From Consotaella salsifontis (GTDB taxonomy: Bacteria > Pseudomonadota > Alphaproteobacteria > Rhizobiales > Rhizobiaceae): 64,000 nt of DNA. A model generated the notes under the pieces. It did no database searches, was not told the DNA's origin, and worked only from the letters and a program-made list of their open reading frames with translations. Shown here piece after piece: positions 1-11,410 of the stretch. Numbering within the stretch: position 1 is the first letter of the stretch; each line of letters begins with the position of its first letter. Where the stretch lies: contig NZ_FUXL01000008.1 in NCBI RefSeq assembly GCF_900167365.1, positions 124,001 through 188,000 of the forward strand, given 5' to 3'. Position numbers and translations under genes: made by a program.

Positions 1-302
1 TTCTGGCTTCCTGCACGACCAACGCCAAGGCTGAGCGCACCATCACCCGCCATGTGTGGACCGAAAGCCGCGAAAGGACCGATGCCCATCGCCTGACACC
101 CTGGGGCAAGGCGATCTACAAGCGGCGCAAGGAGACGGTGGAACGCTCCTTTGCCGATGCAAAGCAGCTCCATGGCCACCGCTACGCCCGGTTCCGAAGT
201 CTGATCCGCGTCTCCAGCCAGTGCCTGCTCGCCGCAGCCGCTCAGAACATCAAGAAGATGGCCATCGCACTCAGCCGGATGCCGGCTCCGAGCCCCGCAT
301 GA
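1..302 (+). CDS. IS1182-family transposase, C-terminal part
   Basis: The reading frame is open from base 3 and ends at the TGA at 300-302. The 5' part lies outside the window. The visible ~99 residues carry the end of the DDE transposase typical of IS1182-like elements: a Cys/Thr-rich stretch (SCTTNAKAERTITRH), then KRRKETVERSFADAKQLHG with the presumed catalytic Glu, then YARFRSL and QCLLAAAAQNIKK. Whether the element is complete cannot be judged, and no terminal inverted repeat was identified downstream. It abuts the transporter operon that starts at 596 but is probably unrelated to it. Confidence 0.8.
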   Translation, partial: LASCTTNAKAERTITRHVWTESRERTDAHRLTPWGKAIYKRRKETVERSFADAKQLHGHRYARFRSLIRVSSQCLLAAAAQNIKKMAIALSRMPAPSPA

Positions 303-410
303 GGGCTCCCAGCATCCGCTCCGACCTAGACAGACAAAATCGAGCAGCGATCCGCATCGCCACAAAAAACAAACCCCGCCAATAATGACGGGGTTCGTCA
401 GCAGTCTGAA

Positions 411-435
411 GGCCGGGCCGACGCCCGGCCTTTTT
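411..435 (+). terminator. Rho-independent terminator
   Basis: An 8-bp perfect stem (GGCCGGGC / GCCCGGCC, four-base loop) is followed by five T residues. A second, weaker hairpin (AACCCCG ... CGGGGTT) lies just upstream at about 372-393. It probably ends transcription from the transposase side before the yej operon. Confidence 0.7.
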
Positions 436-595
436 CGTTCGGCATGGCGTCAAACTGGTCCTGGCGGCGAAGCTCCGCCGAGGAGCGAAGGATTAAACTT
501 TCGTCATTCCGGTTCTGAAGCCTCGGGTCCGCCATAGATTGTGGCATAGTCGCCCCGAATCGGTCATCCGTGCCCATCGAGAACTGGAGGTCAGC

Positions 596-2548
596 TTGAC
601 GCTCACTCGCCGATCCGCCCTTCGCCTTTCCCTTTATGCCGCCGCCCTGGCGGTCAGCGGATCATCGGCGCGAGCGCAGCAGTCCAATCCGTTGACGCCC
701 AGCGATGCCGCGTCCACCGGCGCAGGCGCCTCCGCCGCCACGGGCGCCGACAGCGGCTGGGTGACGTGGGACACGCTGATCCGGCCGTCAAAATATGCCG
801 ACAGCTTTCCGCACTACGACTATGTCAATCCGGACGCGCCGAAGGGCGGAACGCTCAATCAGGTGGCGATCGGCTCTTTCGACAGCTTCAACCCTTTCAT
901 CGTGCGCGGCACGGCCGCGGCGGGCATGTCGGCGGGCAATGGTGGTTTCGGCGGCGGGCTGATCTATGAGACGCTGACCGAACAGTCCACCGACGAGCCG
1001 GGCGTCTCCTACGGGCTCATCGCCGAAGCGATGAAGTTTCCCGAGGACGATTCCTGGGTGAAGTTCCGCATCAATCCCAACGCGCGTTGGCATGACGGCG
1101 AGCCGATCACCGCAGACGATGTGATCTGGAGCTTCGATACGCTGAGGGAACTCCATCCCCAGTGGAACGCCTACTACCGCAACGTGGTGAAGGCGGAGAA
1201 GACGGGCGAGCGCGAGGTGACGTTCACCTTCGACCAGAAGGGCAACCGCGAGCTCCCTCACATCATGGGCGATCTCGTCGTGGTGCCCCGCCACTGGTGG
1301 GAAGGGACGGACGCCTCCGGCAAGAAGCGCGACATCACGCAGCCGACGCTGGAGCCGCCGCTGGGCTCCGCCCTATACAAGATCGACAGTTTCTCGACCG
1401 GCTCGTCCATCATCTGGGCGCGGGTGCCAGACGCATGGTCGAAGGATCTGCCCCAGAATGTCGGTCGCCACAACTTCGACCGGATGAAATTCGTCTACCT
1501 GCGCGATTCCAACGCCTCGTGGGAAGCGTTCAAGAAGGGCGGGCTCGACGATTGGCGTGTAGAGAACATTTCGCGGCGATGGGCCGAGGGCTACGACTTT
1601 CCGGCGGCCCAGAACGGACAGGTGATCAAGAAGGAGATTCACTCTCCCAGCGTCGAATCCATGCAGGCCTATGTCCTCAACAATCGCCTGCCTAAGTTCC
1701 AGGACCGGCGGGTGCGACAGGCGCTGACCCTCGCGTTCAACTTCGAAGAGATGAACCGGACGCTTTTCTACAACTCGTACAAGCGCATCACGAGCTATTT
1801 CGCCAACAGCGAACTTGCCGCGACGGGCCTGCCGAGCGAGGGCGAGCTGAAGTTTCTGGAGCCGCTGCGTGGGCAGATCCCGGACGAGGTCTTCACCAAG
1901 GAATTCACCCTTCCTGTCTATGACGACGCGGCTGCGACGCGCGAGCACCTGCGGCAGGCGCTCGATCTCTTCAAGCAGGCCGGCTACGAGCTGAAGGGAA
2001 CCTCCCTCGTCAACGCCAAGACGGGCGAGCCCTTCACCATCGAATTCCTGGGCGACGACCCCACCGACAGCCGAACGCTGGAGCCTTTCGCCCGCCAGCT
2101 TCAGCGCCTCGGCATCAAGACCAACATTCGCATCATCGACACCAACCAGTATGTCGAGCGGATGACCAATTTCGATTTCGAGGTTATGGCCGCGAAGTAC
2201 TATCCGCAGTCGCTGTCGCCCGGCAACGAGCAGCGAGACTTCTGGAGCTCGAAGGCGGCCGATAGTCCCGGCAGCCGCAACTATGCCGGCATCAAGAGCC
2301 CGGTCATCGACAAGCTGGTGGATACCATCGTCTATGCCGACAACCGCGACGATCTGGTGGCCGCGACGCGCGCGCTCGATCGCGTCATGCTTTGGGAATA
2401 TTACGTCGTGCCGCAGTGGTACAAGGACACCATCTGGCTCGCCTACTGGAACAAGTTCGGCATGCCGGAAACGGCGCCGGAATATGCCGGCATCGACCCC
2501 TATTCCTGGTGGATCAAGGACGCCGCAAGCGGCGGCACGCCGCAATGA
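596..2548 (+). CDS. yejA: Peptide ABC transporter substrate-binding protein (YejA-like, copy 1)
   Basis: This is a periplasmic binding protein of the SBP_bac_5 (peptide/nickel) family and should deliver oligopeptides to the YejBE channel. The frame is open from a TTG at 539, but I chose the TTG at 596 because GGAGG lies five bases upstream. It gives 650 residues beginning with a twin-arginine-like signal (LTRRSALRLSL, cleavage probably near SARA-QQ). The mature part has the family hallmarks: a DYVNPDAPKGGTLNQ start, FRINPNARWHDGEPITADDV, and a C-terminal dipole region ending in YSWWIKD. Its stop overlaps the start of the next gene (ATGA). Substrate is inferred only from the family; YejABEF homologues take up microcin C and other peptides. 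Confidence 0.88.
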   Translation: MTLTRRSALRLSLYAAALAVSGSSARAQQSNPLTPSDAASTGAGASAATGADSGWVTWDTLIRPSKYADSFPHYDYVNPDAPKGGTLNQVAIGSFDSFNPFIVRGTAAAGMSAGNGGFGGGLIYETLTEQSTDEPGVSYGLIAEAMKFPEDDSWVKFRINPNARWHDGEPITADDVIWSFDTLRELHPQWNAYYRNVVKAEKTGEREVTFTFDQKGNRELPHIMGDLVVVPRHWWEGTDASGKKRDITQPTLEPPLGSALYKIDSFSTGSSIIWARVPDAWSKDLPQNVGRHNFDRMKFVYLRDSNASWEAFKKGGLDDWRVENISRRWAEGYDFPAAQNGQVIKKEIHSPSVESMQAYVLNNRLPKFQDRRVRQALTLAFNFEEMNRTLFYNSYKRITSYFANSELAATGLPSEGELKFLEPLRGQIPDEVFTKEFTLPVYDDAAATREHLRQALDLFKQAGYELKGTSLVNAKTGEPFTIEFLGDDPTDSRTLEPFARQLQRLGIKTNIRIIDTNQYVERMTNFDFEVMAAKYYPQSLSPGNEQRDFWSSKAADSPGSRNYAGIKSPVIDKLVDTIVYADNRDDLVAATRALDRVMLWEYYVVPQWYKDTIWLAYWNKFGMPETAPEYAGIDPYSWWIKDAASGGTPQ

Positions 2549-4404
2549 GCCTCATCCTCTCCCGCCGCCGCTTCGGCCAGCTCGCCCTGGGAGCGGGCGC
2601 CGCGGCGATGCTGCCGGGGCGGGCCCTCGCCGCGAATCCGACGGGCGTTCCGCTGCACGGCCTCTCGGTCTTCGGCGAGCTGAAATACGGGCCGGATTAT
2701 ACCGCCTTCGACTATGCCTCGCCGGAAGCGCCGGTCGGCGGCACGTTCCGCATGTCGGTGCCGAACTGGCTCTTCAACCAGTCGCCGCTCACCTTCGACA
2801 CGCTGAACACCTTCGTGCTCAAGGGCAACGCGCCGCCGCGCATGGAGATGTGCTACGATGCGTTGATGACCTCCGCGCTGGACGAGCCCGATTCGATCTA
2901 TTGCGCGCTGGCGCAAAGCGTGACGCTTTCGGCGGATCTCAACACCTTCACCTTCAAGCTGAGGCCCGAGGCGCGCTTTTCGGACGGCAGTCCGGTGACG
3001 GCGGCCGACGTCGCCTTTTCCTATCTCACCTTGCGCGATCACGGCCATCCCGACCTTGCCCTCGACCTGCGGGAACTGATCGACGCCGTCGCCGAGGATG
3101 AGGCGACCGTGCGGCTGATGTTTTCCGGCCGCCAGAGCTTGCAAACGGCGCTCGGCGTGCTGTCGTCCTATCCCGTTCTGCCGAAGGCTTTCTTCGACGG
3201 CCGCGATTTCGAGACCGCCGACATGACGGTCATTCCCGGCAGCGGCGGCTACCTCGTCGGCGCGTTCGAGCCCGGCCGCTTCATGGAATACGAGCGGCGC
3301 GACGACTATTGGGCACGGGACCTGCCCTTCGCGCGCGGCCTCGGCCACTTCCAAACCATCCGCATTGAGTTCTTCCGAGACCGGCAAATCGCCTTCGAGG
3401 CCTTCAAGAAGGGCGCGCTCTCCTGGCGCGAAGAGTTCACCGCCAAGAACTGGGCGACGGAATACGACTTTCCCGCCATGGTCGACGGACGCGTGAAGCG
3501 CCGCACGTTCCCCGGTGAGCGGCGGCCGAAATTCCAATGCTGGGCGCTCAACCAGCGCCGCGAGCGCTTCGCCGACCGGCGGGTGCGTCAGGCGATCAAT
3601 CTGCTCTTCGACTTCGAGTGGACGAACGCCAACATGTTCTACGGGCTCTATCTGCACTCCGATTCCTGCTTCGAGGGCTCGGATTTCAAGGCCATGGGCG
3701 AGCCTTCGCCGGAGGAACTGGCGCTGCTGGAGCCCCTGCGCGGAGCGGTGCCGGAAGAGGTGTTCGGACCGGCCTGGACCCAGCCGGAATCCGACGGGAC
3801 CGGCAACGACCGTAGACGCCTCAAGGCGGCGTTGGACCTCTTCGCCGCCGCCGGATGGAAATCCGAGGGCGGCGGGCTCAAGAACGCCGCCGGCGAGAGG
3901 TTCGCTCTCGAATTCCTGATCGACGACCAGGGTTTCGAGCGGGTCTATTCGAAGTTCATCGATACCGCCCGGCGCCTGGGGCTCGATGCGCGCTTCCGTC
4001 TGGTGGACGCGGCGCAGTATCAGGACCGCAAGAACCGCTTCGACTACGACATGATCGGCGGCGCCTGGAGCCTTGCGGCGACGCCGACGCGCGACAGCCT
4101 GACCACCTTCTTCGGTTCCGAGACGCGGAACCGCGAAGGCTCGTCAAATCTTCCCGGCATGGGCGATCCGGCCGTCGACGCGCTGATCGGCAATGCGGCT
4201 ACGGCAAAGAGCCGCGAGGAGCTGGTGACGGCGATGCGCGCGCTCGATCGGCTGCTGCGCGTCCGCCTCGACTGGATTCCGAACATCCATTCCGCCGAGC
4301 ATCGCGTCGCCTATTGGGACGAGTTCAGCTTCAGGGAAGACAAGCCGGACTATGGCTGGCCGGTTGAATCGCTCTGGTGGTCGAAGACCGCCGGCCAGAA
4401 TTGA
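2545..4404 (+). CDS. Peptide ABC transporter substrate-binding protein (YejA-like, copy 2)
   Basis: This 619-residue SBP_bac_5 protein is a tandem paralogue of the preceding gene. The frame extends upstream to 2392, but the ATG at 2545 overlaps the previous stop and is followed at once by a good Tat signal (SRRRFGQLALGAGAAA, cleavage near ALA-AN). Family blocks include FDYASPEAPVGGTFRM, LRPEARFSDGSPVTAADVAF and a C-terminal YGWPVESLWW. A 35-bp gap separates it from yejB. The two binding proteins are clearly diverged and may widen the range of peptides imported, which is inference. Confidence 0.87.
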   Translation: MSLILSRRRFGQLALGAGAAAMLPGRALAANPTGVPLHGLSVFGELKYGPDYTAFDYASPEAPVGGTFRMSVPNWLFNQSPLTFDTLNTFVLKGNAPPRMEMCYDALMTSALDEPDSIYCALAQSVTLSADLNTFTFKLRPEARFSDGSPVTAADVAFSYLTLRDHGHPDLALDLRELIDAVAEDEATVRLMFSGRQSLQTALGVLSSYPVLPKAFFDGRDFETADMTVIPGSGGYLVGAFEPGRFMEYERRDDYWARDLPFARGLGHFQTIRIEFFRDRQIAFEAFKKGALSWREEFTAKNWATEYDFPAMVDGRVKRRTFPGERRPKFQCWALNQRRERFADRRVRQAINLLFDFEWTNANMFYGLYLHSDSCFEGSDFKAMGEPSPEELALLEPLRGAVPEEVFGPAWTQPESDGTGNDRRRLKAALDLFAAAGWKSEGGGLKNAAGERFALEFLIDDQGFERVYSKFIDTARRLGLDARFRLVDAAQYQDRKNRFDYDMIGGAWSLAATPTRDSLTTFFGSETRNREGSSNLPGMGDPAVDALIGNAATAKSREELVTAMRALDRLLRVRLDWIPNIHSAEHRVAYWDEFSFREDKPDYGWPVESLWWSKTAGQN

Positions 4405-4439
4405 TCCATCGTTTCGCTCAAGAGGTTTGATCAGGTCTC

Positions 4440-5582
4440 ATGGGAGCCTACCTCATCCGCCGCCTGCTTTTGATGATCCCGACGCTGATCGGGATCATGG
4501 CGGTGTCGTTCCTGGTGGTCCAGTTCGCGCCGGGCGGGCCGGTGGAGCAGGTCATCGCCGAGCTTCAGGGCCAGGGCGGCGGCGCCACCGAGCGCGTCTC
4601 CGGCGGGGGCGGCGACTTCGGCGCGGGAGCGGCGACCTCCGATTCTCTCGGCTCCAGCTCCGGCTATCGCGGCGCGCAGGGGCTCGATCCGGAGTTCATC
4701 AAGCGGCTTGAAAAGCAGTTCGGCTTCGACAAGCCGCCGCTCCAGCGCTTCGGCTTGATGCTGTGGAACTACACCCGCTTCGACTTCGGCGAGAGCTATT
4801 TCCGCTCCATCTCGGTGATCGACCTGATCCTCGAGAAGATGCCGGTGTCGATCTCGCTCGGCCTGTGGATCACGCTCATTTCCTACCTCATTTCGATCCC
4901 GCTGGGCATTCGAAAAGCGCTGAAGGACGGCTCCACCTTCGACGTTTGGACCAGCGGCGTCATCATCGTCGCCTATGCCATTCCCGGCTTTCTTTTCGCG
5001 GTGCTGCTCATCGTGCTCTTCGCCGGCGGCTCGTTCTGGGACATCTTTCCCCTGCGCGGCCTCCTTTCGGATAGCGTCAAGGGCGCCTGGTGCGCGCCCT
5101 GGTCCAGCTCCTTCGACATCCCGGATTGCGTGACGCGCACCATTCCCGACTATTTCTGGCATCTAACGCTACCGCTGATCGCCTTGTCGCTGTCGGCCTT
5201 TGCAACGACGACGCTGCTGACGAAGAACTCCTTCCTCGACGAGATCAGGAAGCAGTATGTCGTCACCGCCCGCGCCAAGGGTCTTTCCGACCGCCGCGTG
5301 CTCTACGGTCACGTCTTCCGCAACGCGATGCTGATCATCATAGCCGGCTTTCCCGGCGCCTTCATTTCGTCCTTCTTCGCCGGCTCGCTGCTCATCGAAA
5401 CCATCTTCTCGCTCGACGGGCTGGGACTTCTTGGCTTCGAATCGATCTACAAGCGCGACTATCCGGTGGTCTTCGGAACGCTCTACATCTTTTCGCTCAT
5501 GGGCCTCGTCACCACGCTGATTTCCGATCTCACCTACACCTGGATCGATCCGCGCATCGATTTCGAGAAGCGGGAGGTGTGA
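4440..5582 (+). CDS. yejB: Peptide ABC transporter permease YejB
   Basis: This inner-membrane permease of the oligopeptide type (DppB/OppB-like) has 380 residues. It starts with the characteristic cytoplasmic [19 protein letters not shown] and first transmembrane helix. A Gly-rich periplasmic loop (about 40-80) follows, as is usual for YejB, then about five more helices. The ATPase-contacting EAA-type loop is visible at [20 protein letters not shown], and the protein ends [13 protein letters not shown]. It lies two bases before yejE, so the two channel subunits are translated together. Confidence 0.92.
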   Translation: MGAYLIRRLLLMIPTLIGIMAVSFLVVQFAPGGPVEQVIAELQGQGGGATERVSGGGGDFGAGAATSDSLGSSSGYRGAQGLDPEFIKRLEKQFGFDKPPLQRFGLMLWNYTRFDFGESYFRSISVIDLILEKMPVSISLGLWITLISYLISIPLGIRKALKDGSTFDVWTSGVIIVAYAIPGFLFAVLLIVLFAGGSFWDIFPLRGLLSDSVKGAWCAPWSSSFDIPDCVTRTIPDYFWHLTLPLIALSLSAFATTTLLTKNSFLDEIRKQYVVTARAKGLSDRRVLYGHVFRNAMLIIIAGFPGAFISSFFAGSLLIETIFSLDGLGLLGFESIYKRDYPVVFGTLYIFSLMGLVTTLISDLTYTWIDPRIDFEKREV

Positions 5583-5584
5583 CC

Positions 5585-6790
5585 ATGGATCGGCCCGACG
5601 AAAAGGACTTTCCGCAGGAGATCGACGCGGCGGCAACAGCCGGCGAGCAGACCAGCGGCATCGCCCAGCAGGCGCCCGAGATGCGCTTCAAGCGCTCGCG
5701 CCTCTCCCCTCTCAACCAGCGCCGCTGGAAGACCTTCAAGGCGCACCGGCGCGGCTACTGGTCGCTCTGGATCTTCGCGATCCTGTTCGTGCTGGCGATG
5801 TGCGCCGAATTGATCGCCAACGACCGGCCGCTCCTCGTCGAATACAAGGGCGAGTTCTACTATCCGATCCTCGTTGATTACCCGGAAGAGACCTTCGGCG
5901 GTTTCCTGCCCGTCACGAACTACCGCGATCCCTTCGTCCAGGAGGAGATTACGGCCAATGGCTGGATGATCTGGCCGCCGATCCGCTATTCCTACGACAC
6001 GGTCAACAACGAGGTGCCGACGCCGGCCCCTTCCGCCCCCTCCTGGACCTTCTCCAAGGAGGATCTGTGCAAGCAGTATCCGCAAGGGGTGGACGATCCC
6101 AACTGCACGTTCGGCAACCGCAACTGGCTCGGCACAGACGATCAGGCGCGCGACGTCTTCGCCCGCCTGATCTACGGCTTCCGCATCTCAGTGCTCTTCG
6201 GCCTGATCCTCACCGCCGCCTCGGCTGTCATCGGCGTTGGCGCCGGGGCGATCCAAGGCTATTTCGGCGGCTGGGTAGACCTTCTCTTCCAGCGCTTCAT
6301 CGAGATCTGGTCGTCGATCCCGGTGCTTTATCTGCTCCTCATCATCGCCGCGATCCTGCCCCCTGGTTTCTGGGTTCTGCTTGGCATCATGCTGCTGTTT
6401 TCCTGGGTCGCCTTTGTCGGCGTCGTCCGGGCGGAGTTCCTGCGGGCGCGCAATTTCGAATACGTCAACGCAGCGCGCGCGCTCGGCGTCGGCGACTGGA
6501 CGATCATGTTCCGCCATCTCCTGCCCAATGCCATGGTGGCGACGCTGACCTTCCTGCCCTTCATCCTGAACGGGTCGATCACAACCCTGACCTCCCTCGA
6601 CTTCCTTGGCTTCGGCCTGCCGCCGGGGTCGCCGTCGCTGGGCGAGCTTCTGGCCCAGGGCAAGAACAACCTTCAGGCGCCCTGGCTCGGCATTTCCGGC
6701 TTCGTGACGATCTCGATCATGCTGTCGCTGCTTATCTTCATCGGCGAGGCGGTGCGCGACGCTTTCGACCCCAGAAAGAGCTTCGGGTGA
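5585..6790 (+). CDS. yejE: Peptide ABC transporter permease YejE
   Basis: This is the second channel subunit, 401 residues of the DppC/OppC type. I chose the ATG at 5585, two bases after the yejB stop, although the frame is open much further upstream. The N-terminal ~55 residues are charged and cytoplasmic (SRLSPLNQRRWKTFKAHRRG). The first helix and a large periplasmic loop containing WLGTDDQARDVFARLIYGFR follow, then the helices around the EAA loop (NAARALGVGDWTIMFRHLLP). The C-terminus EAVRDAFDPRKSFG is typical of the family. The CDF gene follows after four bases. Confidence 0.92.
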   Translation: MDRPDEKDFPQEIDAAATAGEQTSGIAQQAPEMRFKRSRLSPLNQRRWKTFKAHRRGYWSLWIFAILFVLAMCAELIANDRPLLVEYKGEFYYPILVDYPEETFGGFLPVTNYRDPFVQEEITANGWMIWPPIRYSYDTVNNEVPTPAPSAPSWTFSKEDLCKQYPQGVDDPNCTFGNRNWLGTDDQARDVFARLIYGFRISVLFGLILTAASAVIGVGAGAIQGYFGGWVDLLFQRFIEIWSSIPVLYLLLIIAAILPPGFWVLLGIMLLFSWVAFVGVVRAEFLRARNFEYVNAARALGVGDWTIMFRHLLPNAMVATLTFLPFILNGSITTLTSLDFLGFGLPPGSPSLGELLAQGKNNLQAPWLGISGFVTISIMLSLLIFIGEAVRDAFDPRKSFG

Positions 6791-6794
6791 GATC

Positions 6795-7796
6795 ATGAGT
6801 GCTCATCGTCACGACCACCACGACCATGATCACGGCGGGCACGATCATGGGCATTCCCATGCGCTGGGCGGCCACGCTCACGGCGCCAATCAGAGCCGCA
6901 TGGCGATTGCCGCGCTCCTCACCGGAGCCTTCATGCTGGCCGAGGTGGTGGGCGGCCTTCTGTCCGGCTCGCTGGCGCTGCTCGCCGATGCCGGGCACAT
7001 GCTCACCGACTTTGCCTCGCTGGGGCTCGGCTGGTTCGCCTTCCGCCTCTCGACCCGGCCAAGCGACGACAAGCGCACCTATGGCTACGACCGCTTTCAG
7101 GTGCTGGTCGCCTTCGTCAACGGTCTCGCCCTCTTCGTCATCGCCGCCTTCATCGTCTACGAGGCCTATGAGAGGCTGATGCAGCCGATCGAGGTGCTGG
7201 GTGGAGCGATGCTGGTGATCGCGCTCGCCGGCCTTCTCGTGAATGTCGCGGTCTTCTTCGTCCTTCACGGCGCCGACAGGGAAAACCTCAATGTCCGGGG
7301 CGCCGTGCTCCACGTGATCGGCGACCTTCTAGGCTCGGTGGCCGCGCTTGCCGCAGCCCTGGTGATCATGGCGACGGGCTGGACGCCCATCGACCCGATC
7401 CTGTCGGTCCTCGTCGCGCTGATCCTCCTCGTCTCGGCCTGGCGCCTGGTCCGCGACGCCGGCCATGTCCTTCTCGAAGGCGCGCCGAACGATCTCGAAC
7501 TCGCCGCCATCGGGCCGCATCTCATCGAGAACGTGCCCGCGGTTCGCAGCATCCACCATGTCCACGCCTGGGCGATCACGCCTGAAAGGAAGATGGTAAC
7601 GCTTCACGCGGCCATCGCGGACGCCGCCGACGGCCCGGCGGTGACGCGGGCGATCAAGGCTGAGCTGCGGCAGCGCTTCTCGGTCGATCACGCGACCGTC
7701 GAGGTCGAGCATCGCCTCTGCGCCGATGCCGACGCGAAGAATCCTTGCACATCCGGCTCGGGCGCGCCCGTCGCCGGCCACCACGCCCATCACTGA
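6795..7796 (+). CDS. Cation diffusion facilitator (Zn/Co/Cd efflux), ZitB/CzcD type
   Basis: This 333-residue CDF exporter swaps cytoplasmic divalent cations, most likely Zn2+, for protons. The N-terminus is a His-rich metal-binding stretch (residues 4-29). The two intramembrane metal-site motifs are HMLTD (68-72) and HVIGD (173-177), and a C-terminal cytoplasmic domain runs from about residue 225. It is placed four bases after yejE and eight before yejF, so it is co-transcribed with the peptide transporter. A metal exporter inside a yej operon is unusual. Confidence 0.9.
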   Translation: MSAHRHDHHDHDHGGHDHGHSHALGGHAHGANQSRMAIAALLTGAFMLAEVVGGLLSGSLALLADAGHMLTDFASLGLGWFAFRLSTRPSDDKRTYGYDRFQVLVAFVNGLALFVIAAFIVYEAYERLMQPIEVLGGAMLVIALAGLLVNVAVFFVLHGADRENLNVRGAVLHVIGDLLGSVAALAAALVIMATGWTPIDPILSVLVALILLVSAWRLVRDAGHVLLEGAPNDLELAAIGPHLIENVPAVRSIHHVHAWAITPERKMVTLHAAIADAADGPAVTRAIKAELRQRFSVDHATVEVEHRLCADADAKNPCTSGSGAPVAGHHAHH

Positions 7797-7804
7797 GGAG
7801 CGCC

Positions 7805-9438
<1,634 letters not shown>

Positions 9439-9442
<4 letters not shown>

Positions 9443-10089
9443 CCACGCCCGACACCGCCCGCTTTGCCGACCATGCTTTCCCCTTCGACCAGATCGAACG
9501 CCAGCGGGTTTATGACGGGTTTCGCCCCGTCGACGAGGTGACGCTGACGCACCGTTCTCTTTCGGACGGCGGTGTTCTCGGGCCGATGAACCGTCAGATC
9601 ATGCATGTCGGCCAGGTGGCGGCCATCATCGCCTTCGATCCATGGCGCGAAGTCATGGTGGTGATCCGCCAGTTTCGGCTCGGTGCCGAGCTCGCGCTCG
9701 GTCTCGGCGCGGCTGTCGAATTGCCGGCGGGCGTCGTCGATCCGGGGGAAACGCTGGATGAAGCGGCCCGACGCGAGCTCCGGGAGGAAACCGGGCTGGA
9801 GGCTTTGGCATTGGCTCCCGCCTACGCCATCATGCCGACACCGGCCCTCACAGACGAGGTGGCTTATATCTTTCTTGCCCTGGTCGATTCATCGAGGCTT
9901 GCCGAATCCGCCGGCAACAGCCATGAACACGAGGATATTCGTCCCATGGTCGGCACGCTCGACGATCTCGTCGCCGCCGCCGACGCGGGTCGGATCGTGA
10001 ACGGGAATCTCGTCGGTGCCCTCAATTGGTTCGCCCGCAAGGGTCGGTCTGTCGCGGCGGCGTTGGCGAAGAGCCTCGACGAGGAGTGA
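9439..10089 (+). CDS. Nudix hydrolase, ADP-ribose pyrophosphatase-like
   Basis: The protein has 216 residues. A complete Nudix box spans residues 98-120 (GVVDPGE, seven residues, REXREETGL), which places the Mg2+-binding glutamates correctly. The N-terminal strands and the IRQFRLGAE stretch before the box resemble NudF-type ADP-ribose or nucleotide-sugar pyrophosphatases. It overlaps yejF by four bases, so it belongs to the same transcript. The substrate is not determinable from sequence, and the link with peptide import is unexplained. Confidence 0.85.
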
Positions 10090-10092
10090 CAC

Positions 10093-11037
10093 TTGACGAT
10101 TCTTCTGTCCATCACCGGTTTCGAGCCGACGCGCTGGCTCAAGGCGCTGACCGATCATGCGCCGCAGCGCTCGATCCTGCTCCACCCGGAGAACGCCCAC
10201 GACCCCTCGATCGAATATGCCGTCGTTTGGCACCAGCCGACGGGGTTGCTCGCCGGTCTGCCAAACCTCAAGGCGATCTTCTCCATCGGCGCCGGCGTCG
10301 ACCATGTTCTCAAGGATAAGCGCCTGCCCGACGTGCCGATCGTGCGCATCGTCGCCGACGACCTGACGACGCGCATGAGCGAATACGTCGTCTGGCGGGT
10401 GCTCGACCATATGCGCCGGGGCCTCGCGTATCATGCCCAGCAGGACGCGGTGCATTGGCGTCCGCGCCGCCGCCAGCCAAAGGCCAGCGAAGTCACCGTC
10501 GGCATCATGGGCTTCGGCGAACTTGGCCGTGACGCGGCCGGCAAGCTCGCAGGGCTCGGCTTTTCCATCGCCGGCTGGAGCCGCTCAGAGAAACACATCG
10601 AGGGTGTCCAGCATTTCTCCGGCGAGGCAGGATTGGACGCCTTCCTCAGCGTCAGCGACATCGTCGTCTGCCTTCTGCCGTTGACGGCGGAAACGCGCGG
10701 CATTCTCAACTACGGCCTCTTCACCCGGATGAAGAAGCAGACGCCCATGGGCGGCCCTGTCCTCATCAACGCCGGGCGCGGCAGGCTCCATGTCGAAGCC
10801 GATATCGTCAGGGCGCTCGACGAGAAGGTGCTGTTCGAGGTGTCCCTAGACGTCTTCGAGCACGAGCCCCTGCCCCCGGCGAGCCCCTTGTGGAAGAACA
10901 CGCGGGCTTTCCTGACGCCTCATATCGCCGCCGTTTCGGAACCCGAGGCGCTGGCACCGCTGATCATCCAGCAGATCAACGCGTTCGAGCGCGGCGAGCC
11001 GCTGAAGCACATTGTAAACCGCACGACCGGCTACTGA
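10093..11037 (+). CDS. D-2-hydroxyacid dehydrogenase (glyoxylate/hydroxypyruvate reductase A-like)
   Basis: This 314-residue NAD(P)-dependent oxidoreductase resembles GhrA. The dinucleotide fold has GFGELG at residues 140-145. The catalytic residues are Arg229 (NAGRGR), Glu258 (DVFEHEP) and His277 (TPHIAA). The N-terminal substrate domain carries SIGAGVDH near residue 65. The start is a TTG three bases after the Nudix stop, with GAGGAG in the Nudix C-terminus as ribosome-binding site. It is the last gene before a strong terminator. It probably reduces glyoxylate, hydroxypyruvate or another 2-oxoacid. Confidence 0.87.
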   Translation: MTILLSITGFEPTRWLKALTDHAPQRSILLHPENAHDPSIEYAVVWHQPTGLLAGLPNLKAIFSIGAGVDHVLKDKRLPDVPIVRIVADDLTTRMSEYVVWRVLDHMRRGLAYHAQQDAVHWRPRRRQPKASEVTVGIMGFGELGRDAAGKLAGLGFSIAGWSRSEKHIEGVQHFSGEAGLDAFLSVSDIVVCLLPLTAETRGILNYGLFTRMKKQTPMGGPVLINAGRGRLHVEADIVRALDEKVLFEVSLDVFEHEPLPPASPLWKNTRAFLTPHIAAVSEPEALAPLIIQQINAFERGEPLKHIVNRTTGY

Positions 11038-11065
11038 GGAAGTTCCTGTCTTTCTCGATCCTATG

Positions 11066-11104
11066 AAAAAGGCGAAGCTCCGGCCGCGCTTCGCCTTTTT
11101 CTTT
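11066..11104 (+). terminator. Rho-independent terminator of the yej operon
   Basis: A 13-bp stem AAAAAGGCGAAGC / GCTTCGCCTTTTT with a nine-base loop continues into a T-rich run. It lies between the dehydrogenase and the convergent DUF1127 gene and can work in both directions. Confidence 0.85.
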
Positions 11105-11121
11105 TCCGCGTCCCTCTCTTC

Positions 11122-11319
11122 TCAGAGGAAACGGCCGATCTCGTCGTGGCCTCCAAGCGGGCGTTCCCGGCCGTCGAGGAGACCGAGATCGCGCAGCCGG
11201 CTCGCGGAGAGAGCTTCAACGTCGAGTGAAATGGCGCGCCGCTTGCTCCAGCCAAGGCGCGGCAGGGCTTCGAGCCAGGAAGCCAGCAAGCCCTGCGCGG
11301 GGTTATCCACGATGCTCAT
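11122..11319 (-). CDS. Small DUF1127-type protein
   Basis: This 65-residue protein starts at the ATG ending at 11319, with GGAGG eight bases upstream; the longer frame has no better start. The C-terminal half shows the DUF1127 pattern, in which a basic WSKRR segment is followed by an LSASRLRDLGLLDGR helix. DUF1127 proteins are small, alphaproteobacteria-enriched and in some species act in phosphate or RNA-linked regulation. The gene diverges from a LysR regulator across a 140-bp spacer with a large palindrome, so it is the likely target of that regulator. Confidence 0.6.
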   Translation of the reverse strand: MSIVDNPAQGLLASWLEALPRLGWSKRRAISLDVEALSASRLRDLGLLDGRERPLGGHDEIGRFL

Positions 11320-11410
11320 GATGGTTGCCTCCGGGTCATTGGACCCACCTCTATTGATCGTCAGAACCGATAGAGCACCCTGGAGGGCTTGATTTCCAAC
11401 AGAACGAGCG

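Noticed and set aside
1373-2545. A 390-codon minus-strand frame opposite yejA
   Set aside because: It has no domain, and the opposite strand encodes a well-defined binding protein.
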